A stretch of 64,000 nucleotides of DNA from Bog-473 sp963701955 (GTDB lineage Bacteria > Actinomycetota > Acidimicrobiia > Acidimicrobiales > RAAP-2): contig OY969694.1 in the NCBI GenBank assembly GCA_963701955.1, forward strand, positions 434,001-498,000. Reading direction: 5' to 3'. Shown here in pieces: positions 26,394 to 35,545 of the stretch (position 1 is the stretch's first letter; each line of letters starts with the position of its first letter). The position numbers and the translations under genes are program-made. Below the pieces are notes generated by a model. It saw nothing but the letters and a program-made list of their open reading frames with translations, ran no database searches and was not told the DNA's origin.

Positions 26394-27392
26394 TCAGCCG
26401 GGCCACTCTTCGCGAATCGGGCTCCCCCGGCGCGACGGGGGCACGTCGAGGGCCCAGGCCCGCCGCCAGGCCGCGCCCTCGGGTCCCCGATGGGCGGTGC
26501 GCGCGCCCTCGAGAGGATCGGCCGGGCTGACCGATCGACGGGCCTGCCACCAGTCGGTGTAGACCTCGCGGGCCAGCGTGGCCACGGCAGCCTCCACTCG
26601 GTCCGAGAACCGGTGGGCGCTCTCGCCCTCGTCAGGTGTCATCGGTGCACCGAAGAGGACGGCGATCGGGGAGCGGCGCAGGCGCGAGCCCCGGCGTGAC
26701 TCGGTGCCCGAGCCCCCCGGGGCCTCACGCTCGGACCCGGTCGATTTGGGCAGGACGCGGCGGGTGCCGTGGATGTACACCGGGACGACCGGGCGCCCGG
26801 TGCGTCGGGCCAGGTAGGCGGCACCACCGCGGAACGGTTGGGTCCACCCGTCGGGCGACCGGCCGCCCTCGGGGAAGATGACCAGGTTCCACCCCTCCTC
26901 GACGAGGTGCGCCGCGGTGTCAGCCGACTGGCGGTTCACCTTGGTGCGCTCGATCGGGACGGCCGCCAGCGCGAACGACCACAGCACCGACTTCCAGGTC
27001 CGGTCGAAGAAGTAGTCCGAGGCGGCGGCGACCACGGTGCGGTGGCGGAACTCCACGGGCAGCGTGGTCAGCAGCAGCGGGGTGTCGATGTGGCTGGCGT
27101 GGTTGGCCGCGAAGATGACCGGCCGTCCGACGTGCTCGAGATGCTCGAGCCCCCGGACCGTCGCCGGGGCCACGACCCGCGCCGCGGGACGGGTCACGTT
27201 GTCGAGCACCATGGCGCGGGCCAGGCGCACGGGGTAGCGCCGCGACCACGAGTGGTCGTAGGCGAGACCGACGTTGCGCTCCGGATCGGGTCGTTCGACC
27301 GACGACGGCCAGCTGGGCGGAGCGAGGGGGAAGCGGGCGGCCCGCACCCGGCCCGCCAGTCGCGCCCCCGCCCTGGCGCCGGGGACGGCCAT
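26394..27392 (-). CDS. 1-acyl-sn-glycerol-3-phosphate acyltransferase family (PlsC)
   Basis: A 332-residue acyltransferase. The ATG at 27392 overlaps the LarA-like stop (TGATG). FAANHASHIDTPLL carries the HxxxxD catalytic motif; VPIERTKVNRQSADT, NLVIFPEGGRSPDG and VPVYIHGTRRVLPK are blocks II-IV. A basic amphipathic N-terminus suits membrane association. The C-terminal extension is arginine-rich. As last gene of the reductase/ADH/LarA operon it may acylate a fatty alcohol-derived or unusual lipid rather than the standard phosphatidate route, which the HAD-PlsC protein nearby could serve. This role is inferred. Confidence 0.85.
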   Translation of the reverse strand: MAVPGARAGARLAGRVRAARFPLAPPSWPSSVERPDPERNVGLAYDHSWSRRYPVRLARAMVLDNVTRPAARVVAPATVRGLEHLEHVGRPVIFAANHASHIDTPLLLTTLPVEFRHRTVVAAASDYFFDRTWKSVLWSFALAAVPIERTKVNRQSADTAAHLVEEGWNLVIFPEGGRSPDGWTQPFRGGAAYLARRTGRPVVPVYIHGTRRVLPKSTGSEREAPGGSGTESRRGSRLRRSPIAVLFGAPMTPDEGESAHRFSDRVEAAVATLAREVYTDWWQARRSVSPADPLEGARTAHRGPEGAAWRRAWALDVPPSRRGSPIREEWPG

Positions 27393-28981
27393 CAGTGCAC
27401 GTCCGACATGAAGATGGGTGGGTTGTGCACGTGCGTCAGTGTGGGGGATGACCCCACGACGTCGCTGGCGATCTCGAGCGCGTCGGCCAGCGAGCTGGCG
27501 GGCGAGAATCCGAGGCGGCGAACCGCCTTGGGATCGCCGCCCACCACGATCACGCGGCCCACGTGCGCCAGCGCATGCGCGCACCAGTACCACATGTAGA
27601 AGGGATGCACGCCGTGGTAGGCGTGGCCGGTCCGGTACAGGTGCACGTACCACGGGTCCGTGGCGAACGACTCCTCAAACTCCTTGTGGATGCGGACCGG
27701 GTCCACCGTCTCGGTGAGCACCTGCTCGTAGAAGTCGATGTAACTCGGGTGGTGTCCAGGGTGGAACTCGGGCCGCGTGGGGTGCCACATGATCACCACG
27801 CCCCCCTCACGCACCAGCGGCCGGCCCCGGTACATGTTGAAGAAGTACCCGAGGCCGAGGCACGCAACCAGGATCGGATTCATGATGGAGTTCACGTTGT
27901 AGGGGCAGACATAGGGCAGCCCCATGGTCAAGATGTCCGTCTGCCCTTCGACGTCGACACCCTGCTGCGCCCAGACGTTGGCCGTCGTCGCGGCGTGCAC
28001 GGCCTCCACCTCCCCGGCCTGGACCGAGGTCATGGCGTGGGGCGAGCGGATGCCGTGGAGGATCTGGCGGGCCAGCCGCGGTGGGGTCTTGGACAGCGCC
28101 GTCGAGGCTGCGGCATAGGTGGCGCGGTCGCGCAGTGACCACTCCCACTCGCGTTTTTGCAGGAAGCCGAAGTTCGACGGGAACGTGTCGTTGTTGAGCG
28201 TCGTCTCGATCTGGAAGACCTTCACACCCGACTCGGCGATGAGGCGACCCATACGCCAGTTCGACGAGTGCAGCTCCGAGCGGTGCTGATCCATGAAGGA
28301 CCTCGAGTGGCGCATGGTCTCAGGGTTGTGGTGGTGGCGCAGGCTGCGGTAGCTGGCCAATCCCGTCGCCACGCTCTTGTGGCCACCGTCCATGGACACA
28401 AGATTGATGTTGACGTACACGAGCAGGTCGGAGGTGGCCGCCCGCTTGTTGATCTCCACTTCCTCACCCTGATCGGTCTCGCCGATGAAGAGCAGGTTGT
28501 CCGGGTCCTCCGCGTCGTGCTGGGTCAGGAGCCCGTGCGGAGCGAAGGCGTCGTAGACCCGGTCGCCCAGGGCATGGCGCAGCTCCTCCTCGGTCATGCG
28601 TCGGTGCAGCGCCAGCGCGGCGACCAGGACGACATCGTCGACACCGGCCTCGGCGGCCATGTCGAGGACGGTCTCGATCACCATCTGGCGGATGTCGGGA
28701 GCCGCCATGGGAGGGAGGGGGAGCGACACGTCGTCGAAGCAGATGGTGAGCTTCATTCCGGCTCGCAGCAGCGCGGGCAGCGGGTCGCGGTCGCCCGCCG
28801 GATGCAGGAGGGCGTGACGGATCGCCCCGTAGGGATCGTCGAGGGGTTTGATCGGCTCGGGCGCGTAGATCACCCGGCTGCCCTCGGGGAGGGTCTCGAG
28901 TGTGAACCCCTCGCCGCTCCAGAAGAGCGTCGGTGGGGTCGAACGGTCCACCTCGAGAACGAAACCTGGACGGGGGCTCAT
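27392..28981 (-). CDS. LarA-like (DUF2088) protein
   Basis: A 529-residue protein of the lactate-racemase (LarA) superfamily. The N-terminal DUF2088 domain has KLTICFDDVSLPLPPM, IRQMVIETVLDMAAEAGVDD and LVAALALHRRMTEEEL. LVYVNINLVSMDGGHKSVAT contains GGHKS, at the place where LarA's pincer-cofactor lysine lies (GGRK in LarA). The C-terminal half is longer than LarA and has many His and Tyr residues. LarA enzymes use a nickel-pincer nucleotide to move hydride at alpha-hydroxy acids. Whether this one is nickel-dependent is unknown, and no larB/C/E maturation genes are in the window. It overlaps both neighbours. Confidence 0.78.
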   Translation of the reverse strand: MSPRPGFVLEVDRSTPPTLFWSGEGFTLETLPEGSRVIYAPEPIKPLDDPYGAIRHALLHPAGDRDPLPALLRAGMKLTICFDDVSLPLPPMAAPDIRQMVIETVLDMAAEAGVDDVVLVAALALHRRMTEEELRHALGDRVYDAFAPHGLLTQHDAEDPDNLLFIGETDQGEEVEINKRAATSDLLVYVNINLVSMDGGHKSVATGLASYRSLRHHHNPETMRHSRSFMDQHRSELHSSNWRMGRLIAESGVKVFQIETTLNNDTFPSNFGFLQKREWEWSLRDRATYAAASTALSKTPPRLARQILHGIRSPHAMTSVQAGEVEAVHAATTANVWAQQGVDVEGQTDILTMGLPYVCPYNVNSIMNPILVACLGLGYFFNMYRGRPLVREGGVVIMWHPTRPEFHPGHHPSYIDFYEQVLTETVDPVRIHKEFEESFATDPWYVHLYRTGHAYHGVHPFYMWYWCAHALAHVGRVIVVGGDPKAVRRLGFSPASSLADALEIASDVVGSSPTLTHVHNPPIFMSDVH

Positions 28982-30339
28982 CGGGAGGTTCCTTTCCCTC
29001 TGCGTGTCCTGTCGACCCTTCGGGCCGAACCGACGTCGAATGCGATCTTGACGGCGCCGCGGCGGCCGGCAGCGCCGGCGTGGGCCACGGCCTCCTCAAA
29101 ACGGGTCAGCGGATAGGTCGCCGTCACCAGCCGCCCGGTCTGCTGCGCCGAGGCCACCTCGAGGGCGAGCGCGAAGGTGGGCGTCGTCTCGGTGCTGCTG
29201 CCCGTGCCGCTCGCCGTGTTGGGGGCACGGTCACCGTCAGGCTCCCGAGCGACGCCGGGGCTCCGAGCGACGTGAGTGTGTTCGGTTCCGTACGCGTACG
29301 CCCCGGCCAGCCGGACCTCGCGGTGCCACAGCGGCGCCAGGTCCACGGTGACCCGGCCGGGCATGCCCACCAGGGACACCGTGCCCCGGGGGCGCACGAT
29401 GGCCAGGGCCTGCGCGATCGACGCCGCGCTGCCCACGCAATCGACGACCACGTCGGCACCGCCCGACAGCGTCGCCGTCACCCCCGAAGCGGCGCCGTAG
29501 GAGAGCGACCGTGCCTGGCGGCGCACGGCGCGTCCGAGCTGATCGGACGAGAGTGCCTCGGTGGCGCCCAGCTCCCGGGCCAGGCGCTGCTGATGTCCGT
29601 AGCGGGCACCGACGAGCAGCGCGGACGGCGACGGGCATCGGCCGGATCCGGTCAGGTGGTCGAGCGCGGCCGTCACCAGAAGCCCCAGAGTGCCCGCGCC
29701 GATCACGGCGACCACGTCCCCGTCGCGCAGGGGGAGGCCGAGTACCGCATGGACGGCACATGCCGTCGGCTCGACGGTCACCGCGTCAGAGTCGCTCAGG
29801 CCGTCGGGGACGGCGTAGAGCTGGCTCGCGTGCGCCACCAGCCCGGTGCTGGACCACCCGCCGCCGGTATCAGCGCAGAACCCGGTCTGGAGACCCGGGC
29901 GCAGGTGACCGAAGGCGACGCGCCCGCAATTGCCGACCTGACCCGACGTGCACGCGTCACACGCGGGCTCGATCCCGCGGGCCGCGCATCCCAGCACGGG
30001 TTGGACGACCACTCGGGTGCCCTCGGCCAAATGGGTTCCGCCGGCGCCCGAGGTTTCGGTCGCGACCGTGCCCACCACCTCGTGGCCGGGGACGAAGGGG
30101 AACGACACGATGTCCTCGAAATAACGCGAGCTGCGCCCGTCGAGGGCAGCCAGATCGGATCCGCATATTCCCGAGAGCACCGGGTCGACGTGGACCCAAC
30201 CCGCCGCTGGGAGGGGTGGTGCTTCGCGCTCGACCAGGCGCAGCGGCCCCACACCGGCCCCGCGCCCCGATCCGAAGGAGGACACCAGGCGTGCCGCGGC
30301 GAAGCGCGGCATGGAGCGCTCGAAGAGGAGCGTGCTCAC
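28978..30339 (-). CDS. Zinc-binding alcohol dehydrogenase (MDR family)
   Basis: A 453-residue medium-chain dehydrogenase. The GTG start overlaps the stop of the upstream reductase-HAD gene (GTGA). The catalytic zinc ligand region is GICGSDLAALDG with PGHEVVGTV, and the structural zinc loop is CDACTSGQVGNC. The Rossmann motif is VAVIGAGTLGLLVTAALDHL. It is longer than usual (about 350), because of an extended N-terminus and an insert near RSPGVAREPDGDR. In this operon it probably interconverts the fatty alcohol and aldehyde made by the reductase. The specific substrate is inferred only. Confidence 0.86.
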   Translation of the reverse strand: MSTLLFERSMPRFAAARLVSSFGSGRGAGVGPLRLVEREAPPLPAAGWVHVDPVLSGICGSDLAALDGRSSRYFEDIVSFPFVPGHEVVGTVATETSGAGGTHLAEGTRVVVQPVLGCAARGIEPACDACTSGQVGNCGRVAFGHLRPGLQTGFCADTGGGWSSTGLVAHASQLYAVPDGLSDSDAVTVEPTACAVHAVLGLPLRDGDVVAVIGAGTLGLLVTAALDHLTGSGRCPSPSALLVGARYGHQQRLARELGATEALSSDQLGRAVRRQARSLSYGAASGVTATLSGGADVVVDCVGSAASIAQALAIVRPRGTVSLVGMPGRVTVDLAPLWHREVRLAGAYAYGTEHTHVARSPGVAREPDGDRAPNTASGTGSSTETTPTFALALEVASAQQTGRLVTATYPLTRFEEAVAHAGAAGRRGAVKIAFDVGSARRVDRTRRGKGTSR

Positions 30340-32679
30340 CGGCCCAGCACCGCCTTTGGCCACTTCACGTCGGTAGGGCCGAGCGGCAGCGGCCGGTGGG
30401 AGCCGCCTTCCGCCTTGGCCCAGTGCTCGACGTGCCAGCCCCGGCGCCGCGCGATGGCCGACAGCCGCGACTCGGGATTGACCGCAACAGGGAAGCCGAC
30501 CGCCTCGAGCATCGCCAGGTCGCTGGCCGAGTCGGCGTAGGCCACGGACTCCTCGAGGGACAGCCCGTTCTCGGCCGCGTAGTCGGCCAGCAGGAGCGCC
30601 CGTGCCTCGCCGATGGGCGGCAGGGTGGTCATGTGCCCGGTCAATCTCCCTGAGCGTTCGTCCATCTCGGCGCAGACGATGTCGTCGAACAGCGGCCGGA
30701 TCGGTTCGATGATGAAGTCGAGCGCACCCGTGATCAGCAGTGTGCGGTGCCCGAGGGCCCGGTGCGCCCGTACCCGCGAAGCCGTCGGGGAACGAACGGG
30801 TCAGGAGGTGACGGTGGAAAAGCTCCCACGCGTCCCGGCGCAGCTGTTCGACGGGTGCGTCCTCAAAGCGGAGGTAGAAGGTGCGCAGGAAGTCGCCCCG
30901 GTCACGCCGGTCCAGCGCCAGAAGCGCCGGACCCTGACGCACCAGGCCGGCGACGAAGCGCGCCCGACGCGCCGGCGAGAGGTGCCGGCTGGCCAGCCAC
31001 GCATAGGTGTCGACCACGTTCGACGACATGAGGGTGTGCTCGAGATCGAACACGGCGAGATGCCGCTCCGGCGAGAGGATGGCGCGCCGCTGTCGATCCG
31101 AACGTTTGTCGACCACGGACTTGCCCGGTTTGGTGCGCACGCGGGTGTGCTCGAGCACTGAAGGGAAGTGCACGTCGTAGACGTAGTGATCCCAGTCGAT
31201 GACGCCCGGGTCGAAGCAGAATTGACCGCGGTCGGCATCGTCGCACGAGTCCCACAACTCGAGCAGCTTGTCGACCCGGTAGCGGGCATCGGTCTCGGTG
31301 TAGGCGCCGTAGAGGGTGACGTAGCCCAGGGCGCGCTTGGCCAGCGCGTGGCGGTCCTCGATCCGGGCGGCCAGCTGCGCCTGCCTGCCCCGGATGGGCA
31401 AGGCGGTGATCACCCTTTCCGCCGCCGTCATCACCGCGTCGGCGCGCTTGAGCTGTCGCTGCACGCGCCCACGTCCGGGGAACGACCACTCCGGGATGCT
31501 GATGGGCTGGCCGCGGTCGTCGTAGAGCGGGTTGCGGCCGAAGAACTCCTCGCCCAGCTCGACGAGGCGACCGTAGCGCAGCGGGTTCCGCACGCCAGAG
31601 GCCACGTGGACGACCCGCGGGTGGCCCGGGGCCGGGCCTTGGGCGGCCACGGCCAGAATGGCGGCGACGACCATGTCGACGGGGATGACGTCGATGATGC
31701 CCTCGGGCACGCCCGGGAACTCGCGCAGCAGCCCGCGGGCGTACGAGATGATGATCGGCTCGGCCATGCGGAAGCCGCGGATCCAGCCCGGACGCGGTTC
31801 GCTGAGGGCGGACTCAATGATGGACGGTCGGACCACCGAGATCGGGATGTGTCCGTCGAACTGCTCGACGAGCGCCCGCTCGCCCAGGGCCTTGGTGAAC
31901 GGGTAGGCGTCTGGCCACCCGAGCGAGAGCGCTCGGGCCGTGCCGGCCTTCACGAGCTCGTTCTCGACCCACTCACCACGCAGTCTTTCGGCTCGGGTCG
32001 CGATCAGGTGGTCACCCGCCGCCCCGACTTCGGATCGCGCCCTCTTGGTGAAGCCCGAGAGCCGGGCCGGCGTTCGCGACTCGCCCTCGAGGTCGTCGCG
32101 CAGGCGGCGGGCGTACGCCACCTCGTCGCGCCAGGGCACGTCGAGGGTGAAGCGGTTCTCGTTGAGCAACTCCTCCTTGGCCTCGCCCTGGTGGGTGCTG
32201 GCCACATAGGCGGTCGACACGGCGATGAGGTGGGCGGCCGACTCCACGTCCCCCATGGCTGCGGCAACGCGGGAGGGGCCCAGGAGGTTGATCTCGACGG
32301 CCTGGGTCAGGGGTGCGTCGAACGAGACGGTGGCGGCGGAGTGGATGACCACGTCGGCCGCGGCCAGGGCGCTTCGGCCGTCGTCGTCCAAGCCGAGCCC
32401 GTCGTGCCCCACGTCGCCCGCCACGGCGTGCACCCGACGCGCCACCTCGTCGGTGAAGCGGTCGCCCAGCTGGGTCCGCAGCCGGTCGAAGCAGTCGTTC
32501 TTGATCACCTCGCGGGCCAGGCGGGCGGCCGCGTCGGCCCGGCGCCCGGGCCGCACCAGCACGGTCACCTGGGCCTCTGGCACACAGCGCACGATCCGCT
32601 CGACCAGGGCGGTGCCGAGGAATCCGGTGGCGCCCGTGATGAAGAACCGCTTGGCGCGCAGGTCCCGCTCGATGGGCAT
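30336..32679 (-). CDS. Fatty acyl-CoA reductase fused to a HAD phosphatase, frameshifted
   Basis: About 780 residues after correction. The N-terminal reductase (1-500) is an extended SDR of the male-sterility/FAR type: FFITGATGFLGTALVERIV, VIHSAATVSFDAPL, STAYVAS, YPFTKALGE (YxxxK) and VVRPSIIESAL. The C-terminal HAD-IB domain begins at AVFDLEHTLMSSN (Glu replaces the usual second Asp). One extra base at about 30771-30776 breaks the frame; beyond it LLITGALDFIIEPIRPLFDD and YADSASDLAMLEAVG continue intact. FAR enzymes reduce long-chain acyl-CoA to fatty aldehyde or alcohol. The ATG faces a TetR gene and a palindromic operator. Confidence 0.84.
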
Positions 32680-32685
32680 CAGAAA

Positions 32686-32724
32686 TGTCTACCACCATGG
32701 GCCCTTTGTGTCTACCATTTGGTA
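32686..32724. promoter_or_regulatory. TetR-type operator: TACCATTTGGTA palindrome and TGTCTACCA direct repeats
   Basis: TACCA-TT-TGGTA (32713-32724) is a perfect palindrome. TGTCTACCA occurs at 32686-32694 and again at 32709-32717. TACCAT (32713-32718) also fits a leaderless -10 box 7 nt before the tetR GTG, so a repressor bound here would block tetR directly and probably the divergent reductase operon too. Confidence 0.65.
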
Positions 32725-32725
32725 A

Positions 32726-33388
32726 GTGACCAGTTCAGATCAGTTCTTGCCGCGTGCCCCAGCTCGCGGTCCGTCCACGCCGGTGGTCTCGTCGACGCGG
32801 GACCGGATCCTCGATGGCGCGGTGGCATCGTTTGCCGGCCGGGGGTATGGCGCCACCTCGCTCGATGCCGTGGCCAAGGGCCTGGACCTGACGAAGCAGA
32901 CGATCCTCTACTGGTTCCCTTCCAAGGACGCTCTGCTCGAGGCCGTCATCGCCCGCAGTGCATCGGATCTCTCGGACGCGCTCGAGAGCGCCCTGCGCGA
33001 GGCGGGGGAGGGATGGGGCCGGGTCGAGGCTGTCGTGCGCTCGGTCTTCCGGTTGGCGGCGCGCCAACCGGAGCTCCTGGGGCTGCTGCGGGAAGTAGGG
33101 AGACTCGGCCCCCCGGCGGCCACCCAGATGACGCTGGCCCTCGAGCCGCTCGTCCAGCGCGCCTCGGCGTTCTTGGAGGCCCAGATGGACGCCGGCACGA
33201 TGCGCCGTCACGACCCGCGACTGCTGCTGCTCGCCATCTACTCGACGGTGATCGGGATGGTCACCGAGGTGGAGGTGCTGCGCGCCCTGGGGGAGGAGCC
33301 CACCGCACGTTCTTTGGTTCGTCGCCGCGCCGACGTGCTCCAACTTCTGCGCTCGGCGCTGCTCGTAGATCCTCCACCGGCTCGCTGA
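32726..33388 (+). CDS. TetR-family transcriptional regulator
   Basis: A 220-residue TetR-type regulator. The N-terminal helix-turn-helix (about 22-70) reads RDRILDGAVASFAGRGYGAT, SLDAVAKGLDLTKQTILYWF and PSKDALLEAVI. The C-terminal ligand domain (75-215) is all-helical and hydrophobic (LGLLREVGRLGPPAATQM). It is divergent from the fatty acyl-CoA reductase operon with 46 bp between start codons, containing a palindromic operator, so it very probably controls that operon in response to a lipid or acyl-CoA ligand. The ligand is not predictable. Confidence 0.88.
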   Translation: MTSSDQFLPRAPARGPSTPVVSSTRDRILDGAVASFAGRGYGATSLDAVAKGLDLTKQTILYWFPSKDALLEAVIARSASDLSDALESALREAGEGWGRVEAVVRSVFRLAARQPELLGLLREVGRLGPPAATQMTLALEPLVQRASAFLEAQMDAGTMRRHDPRLLLLAIYSTVIGMVTEVEVLRALGEEPTARSLVRRRADVLQLLRSALLVDPPPAR

Positions 33389-33425
33389 CCGGGCCTTGCG
33401 CCGACCTGTTCGTCGGTTGGATCGG

Positions 33426-34129
33426 TTATTCGGAGGGCTTGGGGACCTTCCGACGAGGAGGTGACTTGGGGGTGTAGCGCTTGCTGGCCTCTGGCGGCTT
33501 GCGGGACGCTGGCGCGGAGGTCTTCGACGAGGTCGACGATTTCGCCGAACCCGTGTCCTTGCGGTCCCGACCTCGCGGCCGCGTGTCGCGGCCTGACGGG
33601 CGATGGCCTTCGAGTTGGTCGTGCCGTACTTGTTGATCCTCCAGGCCCGAAGCATCAACCAGCCGCCAAGAAGAATGAAGGCGAAGCCGGCGAGCCCGAT
33701 GAAGAGAGTGAAGCCGAACCCGATGAGAAAGAGGTCGAACGCGATGAGCGTGCGCCGCCGCTTCCACAGGACGACCAACCCGAGCAGACTCAGCGCGACC
33801 AACGCCCCGCCGAGCAACCACGCGTCGGGTGCGACGGCGATGGAGTTCTTGCCTGCCTTGGTGACCTTGTTCTGAGCGGTGATGTATGCCGGGATGGCGA
33901 CACCGGCGGCCAGGGTGAGGAGCAGCGCCCCGAACGCCCAGCGGGTCTCCCCAGAGTCCAGCGAGACCATGGCCGCCTTGCGGCCTTCCGGCGGAATGAT
34001 GTCGGGCTCGCCGTTGGCGTCCACGGAGCGGGAGCGACTCGGTGCCGGCCAGTACGCGCCCCGGATGCGTGCTCCCAACCCCTCCGAGGCGCCGTCGTGG
34101 TGCGTGCCGCTGGTGCCAGGCGATGTCAT
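33426..34129 (-). CDS. Small membrane protein with basic tail, frameshifted
   Basis: About 234 residues after correction of one missing base at about 33566-33590. After a 40-residue N-terminal region there are about four membrane helices (WAFGALLLTLAAGVAI, AWLLGGALVALSLLGLVVLW, TLIAFDLFLIGFGFTLFIGL and FAFILLGGWLMLRAWR). The tail in the shifted frame is lysine- and serine-rich (DRKDTGSAKSSTSSK, then SKRYTPKSPPRRKVPK) and stops at 33426. The pattern resembles unnamed actinobacterial membrane proteins with a basic cytoplasmic tail. Function unknown. The other frame continues antisense to tetR and is not real. Confidence 0.65.
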
Positions 34130-34229
34130 GTGGTCTCAGGGTACCGGTGACCTTCGCGCCTCCCAAATCGCCCCCGGGGGGCCAGGGGCCCTGCGTCGCG
34201 GGCTACGGTTGTGCCCCGGCAGCCCACCA

Positions 34230-34303
34230 GGGCGCTTAGCTCAGTTGGTTAGAGCGCAGCCTTCACACGGCTGAGGTCGTGGGTTCGAGTCCCGCAGCGC
34301 CCA
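34230..34303 (+). tRNA. tRNA-Val (anticodon CAC)
   Basis: A full cloverleaf: acceptor GGGCGCT/AGCGCCC with discriminator A, D arm around GCTCAGTTGGTTAGAGC, anticodon stem CAGCC/GGCTG with loop TTCACAC (anticodon CAC, valine codon GUG) and T arm GTGGGTTCGAGTCCCGC. CCA is not encoded. It is the integration target of the element that follows: its 3' 42 bases plus one more are repeated at 42701-42743. The integrase gene ends inside it on the opposite strand. Confidence 0.95.
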
Positions 34304-35538
34304 CTGTTTTCGCCCTGGTCAGCGACTTCCGCGTCGCTGACACTCTCGTCAAGGTCCTCCGGCGTGCGCTCTACGTGCGCGAACGAAATCGTTTTTTCTC
34401 GCGCATCCGACCCGTCGTCGGTGTCGCGCATGACCTCAGCCGTCGTTTGCGCGCCCTCCGCCAACGCGTCGAGCGCGTCGTTGAGGCGTTGCTCGGAGCC
34501 CGGCAACAGGTGCCCGTAGCGGTCGAGCGTGAAGCTCACCGACGTGTGTCCGGCCCGTGCCGCAACCTCCTTGGGGTTGGCGCCGGCGGCCATCCACAGC
34601 GCCACCGCGGTGTGCCGCAGGTCGTGCGGCCGTAGGTGCGCCAGGCCGGCGTCGCGCACGGCCGGCGCCCAGAAGCGCTGCCGCCACACGTTGAGCTGCA
34701 CCGGTCCGCCCTCCGGAGCCGTGAAGACGAGGTCGTCGGGCTGGCGGTCGTAGGTGCGCAGGTGCTCGGCCAGCGGCTCGGCGGCGACGCGGGGGAGCGG
34801 GACGGTGCGGCGGCCGGCCCGGGTCTTGGGCGGACCGAAGTAGGGATGGCCGCCGACGTCGACCACCGTCTCGGCGATGGTCACGGTCCGCCGAAGGGGA
34901 TCGACCCGCTTGGCCCGCAGCCCGAACAGCTCGCCCGCCCGCAGGCCGCCGTAGGCGGCGAGGAGCACGGTGGCTCGGTAGCGCGGGTCCATGGCGTCGG
35001 CCAGCGCCATGACCTCGCCCGGTTCGAGGAAGCGCATCTCCACCCGTTCGATCCGCGGGAGTCGCACGCCGTCGCACGGTGACTTGGCGAGGTAGCCGGC
35101 CTGCACGGCGGCCCGCATGATCTTGCTGAGCAGCTGGGCCGCCTTGGTCGTGGTCGACGGGGCGAGTCCGGACGCACTGAGCTCGGCCACCCAGGCCCGC
35201 ACCATCATGTGGTCGATCTCGCCCAGCTCGAGCGGTCCGAAGCGGGGGAGGACGTAGCGATCCAGGTAGCCGACGTCGCGTGCCTTCGTCGACGGCCGCA
35301 GGTCGACGATGGTCGACTTCCACTCCTCGGCCCACTCGGCGAACCCGACGTGTCCGCCCCACGGGTCGATCCAGCTACCCCGCCGAATCTGGGTCTCCAC
35401 GTGCGCCAGGTACGCGTTGGCGTCGGCCTTGGTGAGCAGCGTCACCTCGGCAATGTGCCGACGGCCGACGTGCCAGTAGCTGGCCTGCCACCGCCCCGAG
35501 GGGAGCCTTCGGACCGATCCGAACTGTCGTCGCTTCAT
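34249..35538 (-). CDS. Tyrosine-recombinase integrase, 3' end inside tRNA-Val
   Basis: A 429-residue phage-type integrase. The N-terminal SAM-like core-binding domain is at about 65-165. Catalytic residues: Arg in AAYGGLRAGELFGL, HLRPHDLRHTAVAL (HxxR), the GHTSVSF His, and Tyr in TLDRYGHLLPG. The ATG at 35538 lies 7 bp after the rep stop, so the two are probably cotranscribed. The last residues (CGTRTHDLSRVKAAL) are encoded by the att core and, for the final four codons, by host tRNA sequence beyond it. On excision the ORF would continue into different sequence and gain about 17 residues. Confidence 0.93.
   Translation of the reverse strand: MKRRQFGSVRRLPSGRWQASYWHVGRRHIAEVTLLTKADANAYLAHVETQIRRGSWIDPWGGHVGFAEWAEEWKSTIVDLRPSTKARDVGYLDRYVLPRFGPLELGEIDHMMVRAWVAELSASGLAPSTTTKAAQLLSKIMRAAVQAGYLAKSPCDGVRLPRIERVEMRFLEPGEVMALADAMDPRYRATVLLAAYGGLRAGELFGLRAKRVDPLRRTVTIAETVVDVGGHPYFGPPKTRAGRRTVPLPRVAAEPLAEHLRTYDRQPDDLVFTAPEGGPVQLNVWRQRFWAPAVRDAGLAHLRPHDLRHTAVALWMAAGANPKEVAARAGHTSVSFTLDRYGHLLPGSEQRLNDALDALAEGAQTTAEVMRDTDDGSDAREKTISFAHVERTPEDLDESVSDAEVADQGENSGRCGTRTHDLSRVKAAL
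34262..34304. repeat. Attachment site core, tRNA side (attL)
   Basis: The 43 bases from TTCACACGGC to CGCCCAC inside the tRNA-Val gene are identical to 42701-42743. Identity ends abruptly on both sides (C versus A before; TGTTTT versus CCATCG after). Confidence 0.92.
34360..34387. repeat. 28-bp end repeat of the element, left copy
   Basis: It begins CGGCGTGCGCTCTACGTGCG and matches 42571-42598 at 27 of 28 positions in the same orientation. It lies 55 bp inside the left core, within the integrase C-terminal coding region. It is a candidate integrase arm-binding site. Confidence 0.6.
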
Positions 35539-35545
35539 GGCTGCA

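Noticed and set aside
28978..32679. A 1233-residue frame joining acyl-CoA reductase and alcohol dehydrogenase
   Set aside because: About 150 residues in the middle are arginine/alanine-rich nonsense, while the true HAD domain continues in the next frame to a stop at 30336 that overlaps the alcohol dehydrogenase start.
32735..33590. C-terminal half of a 464-residue minus-strand frame over tetR
   Set aside because: It is antisense to a good TetR gene. The true tail of the membrane protein is in another frame and stops at 33426.
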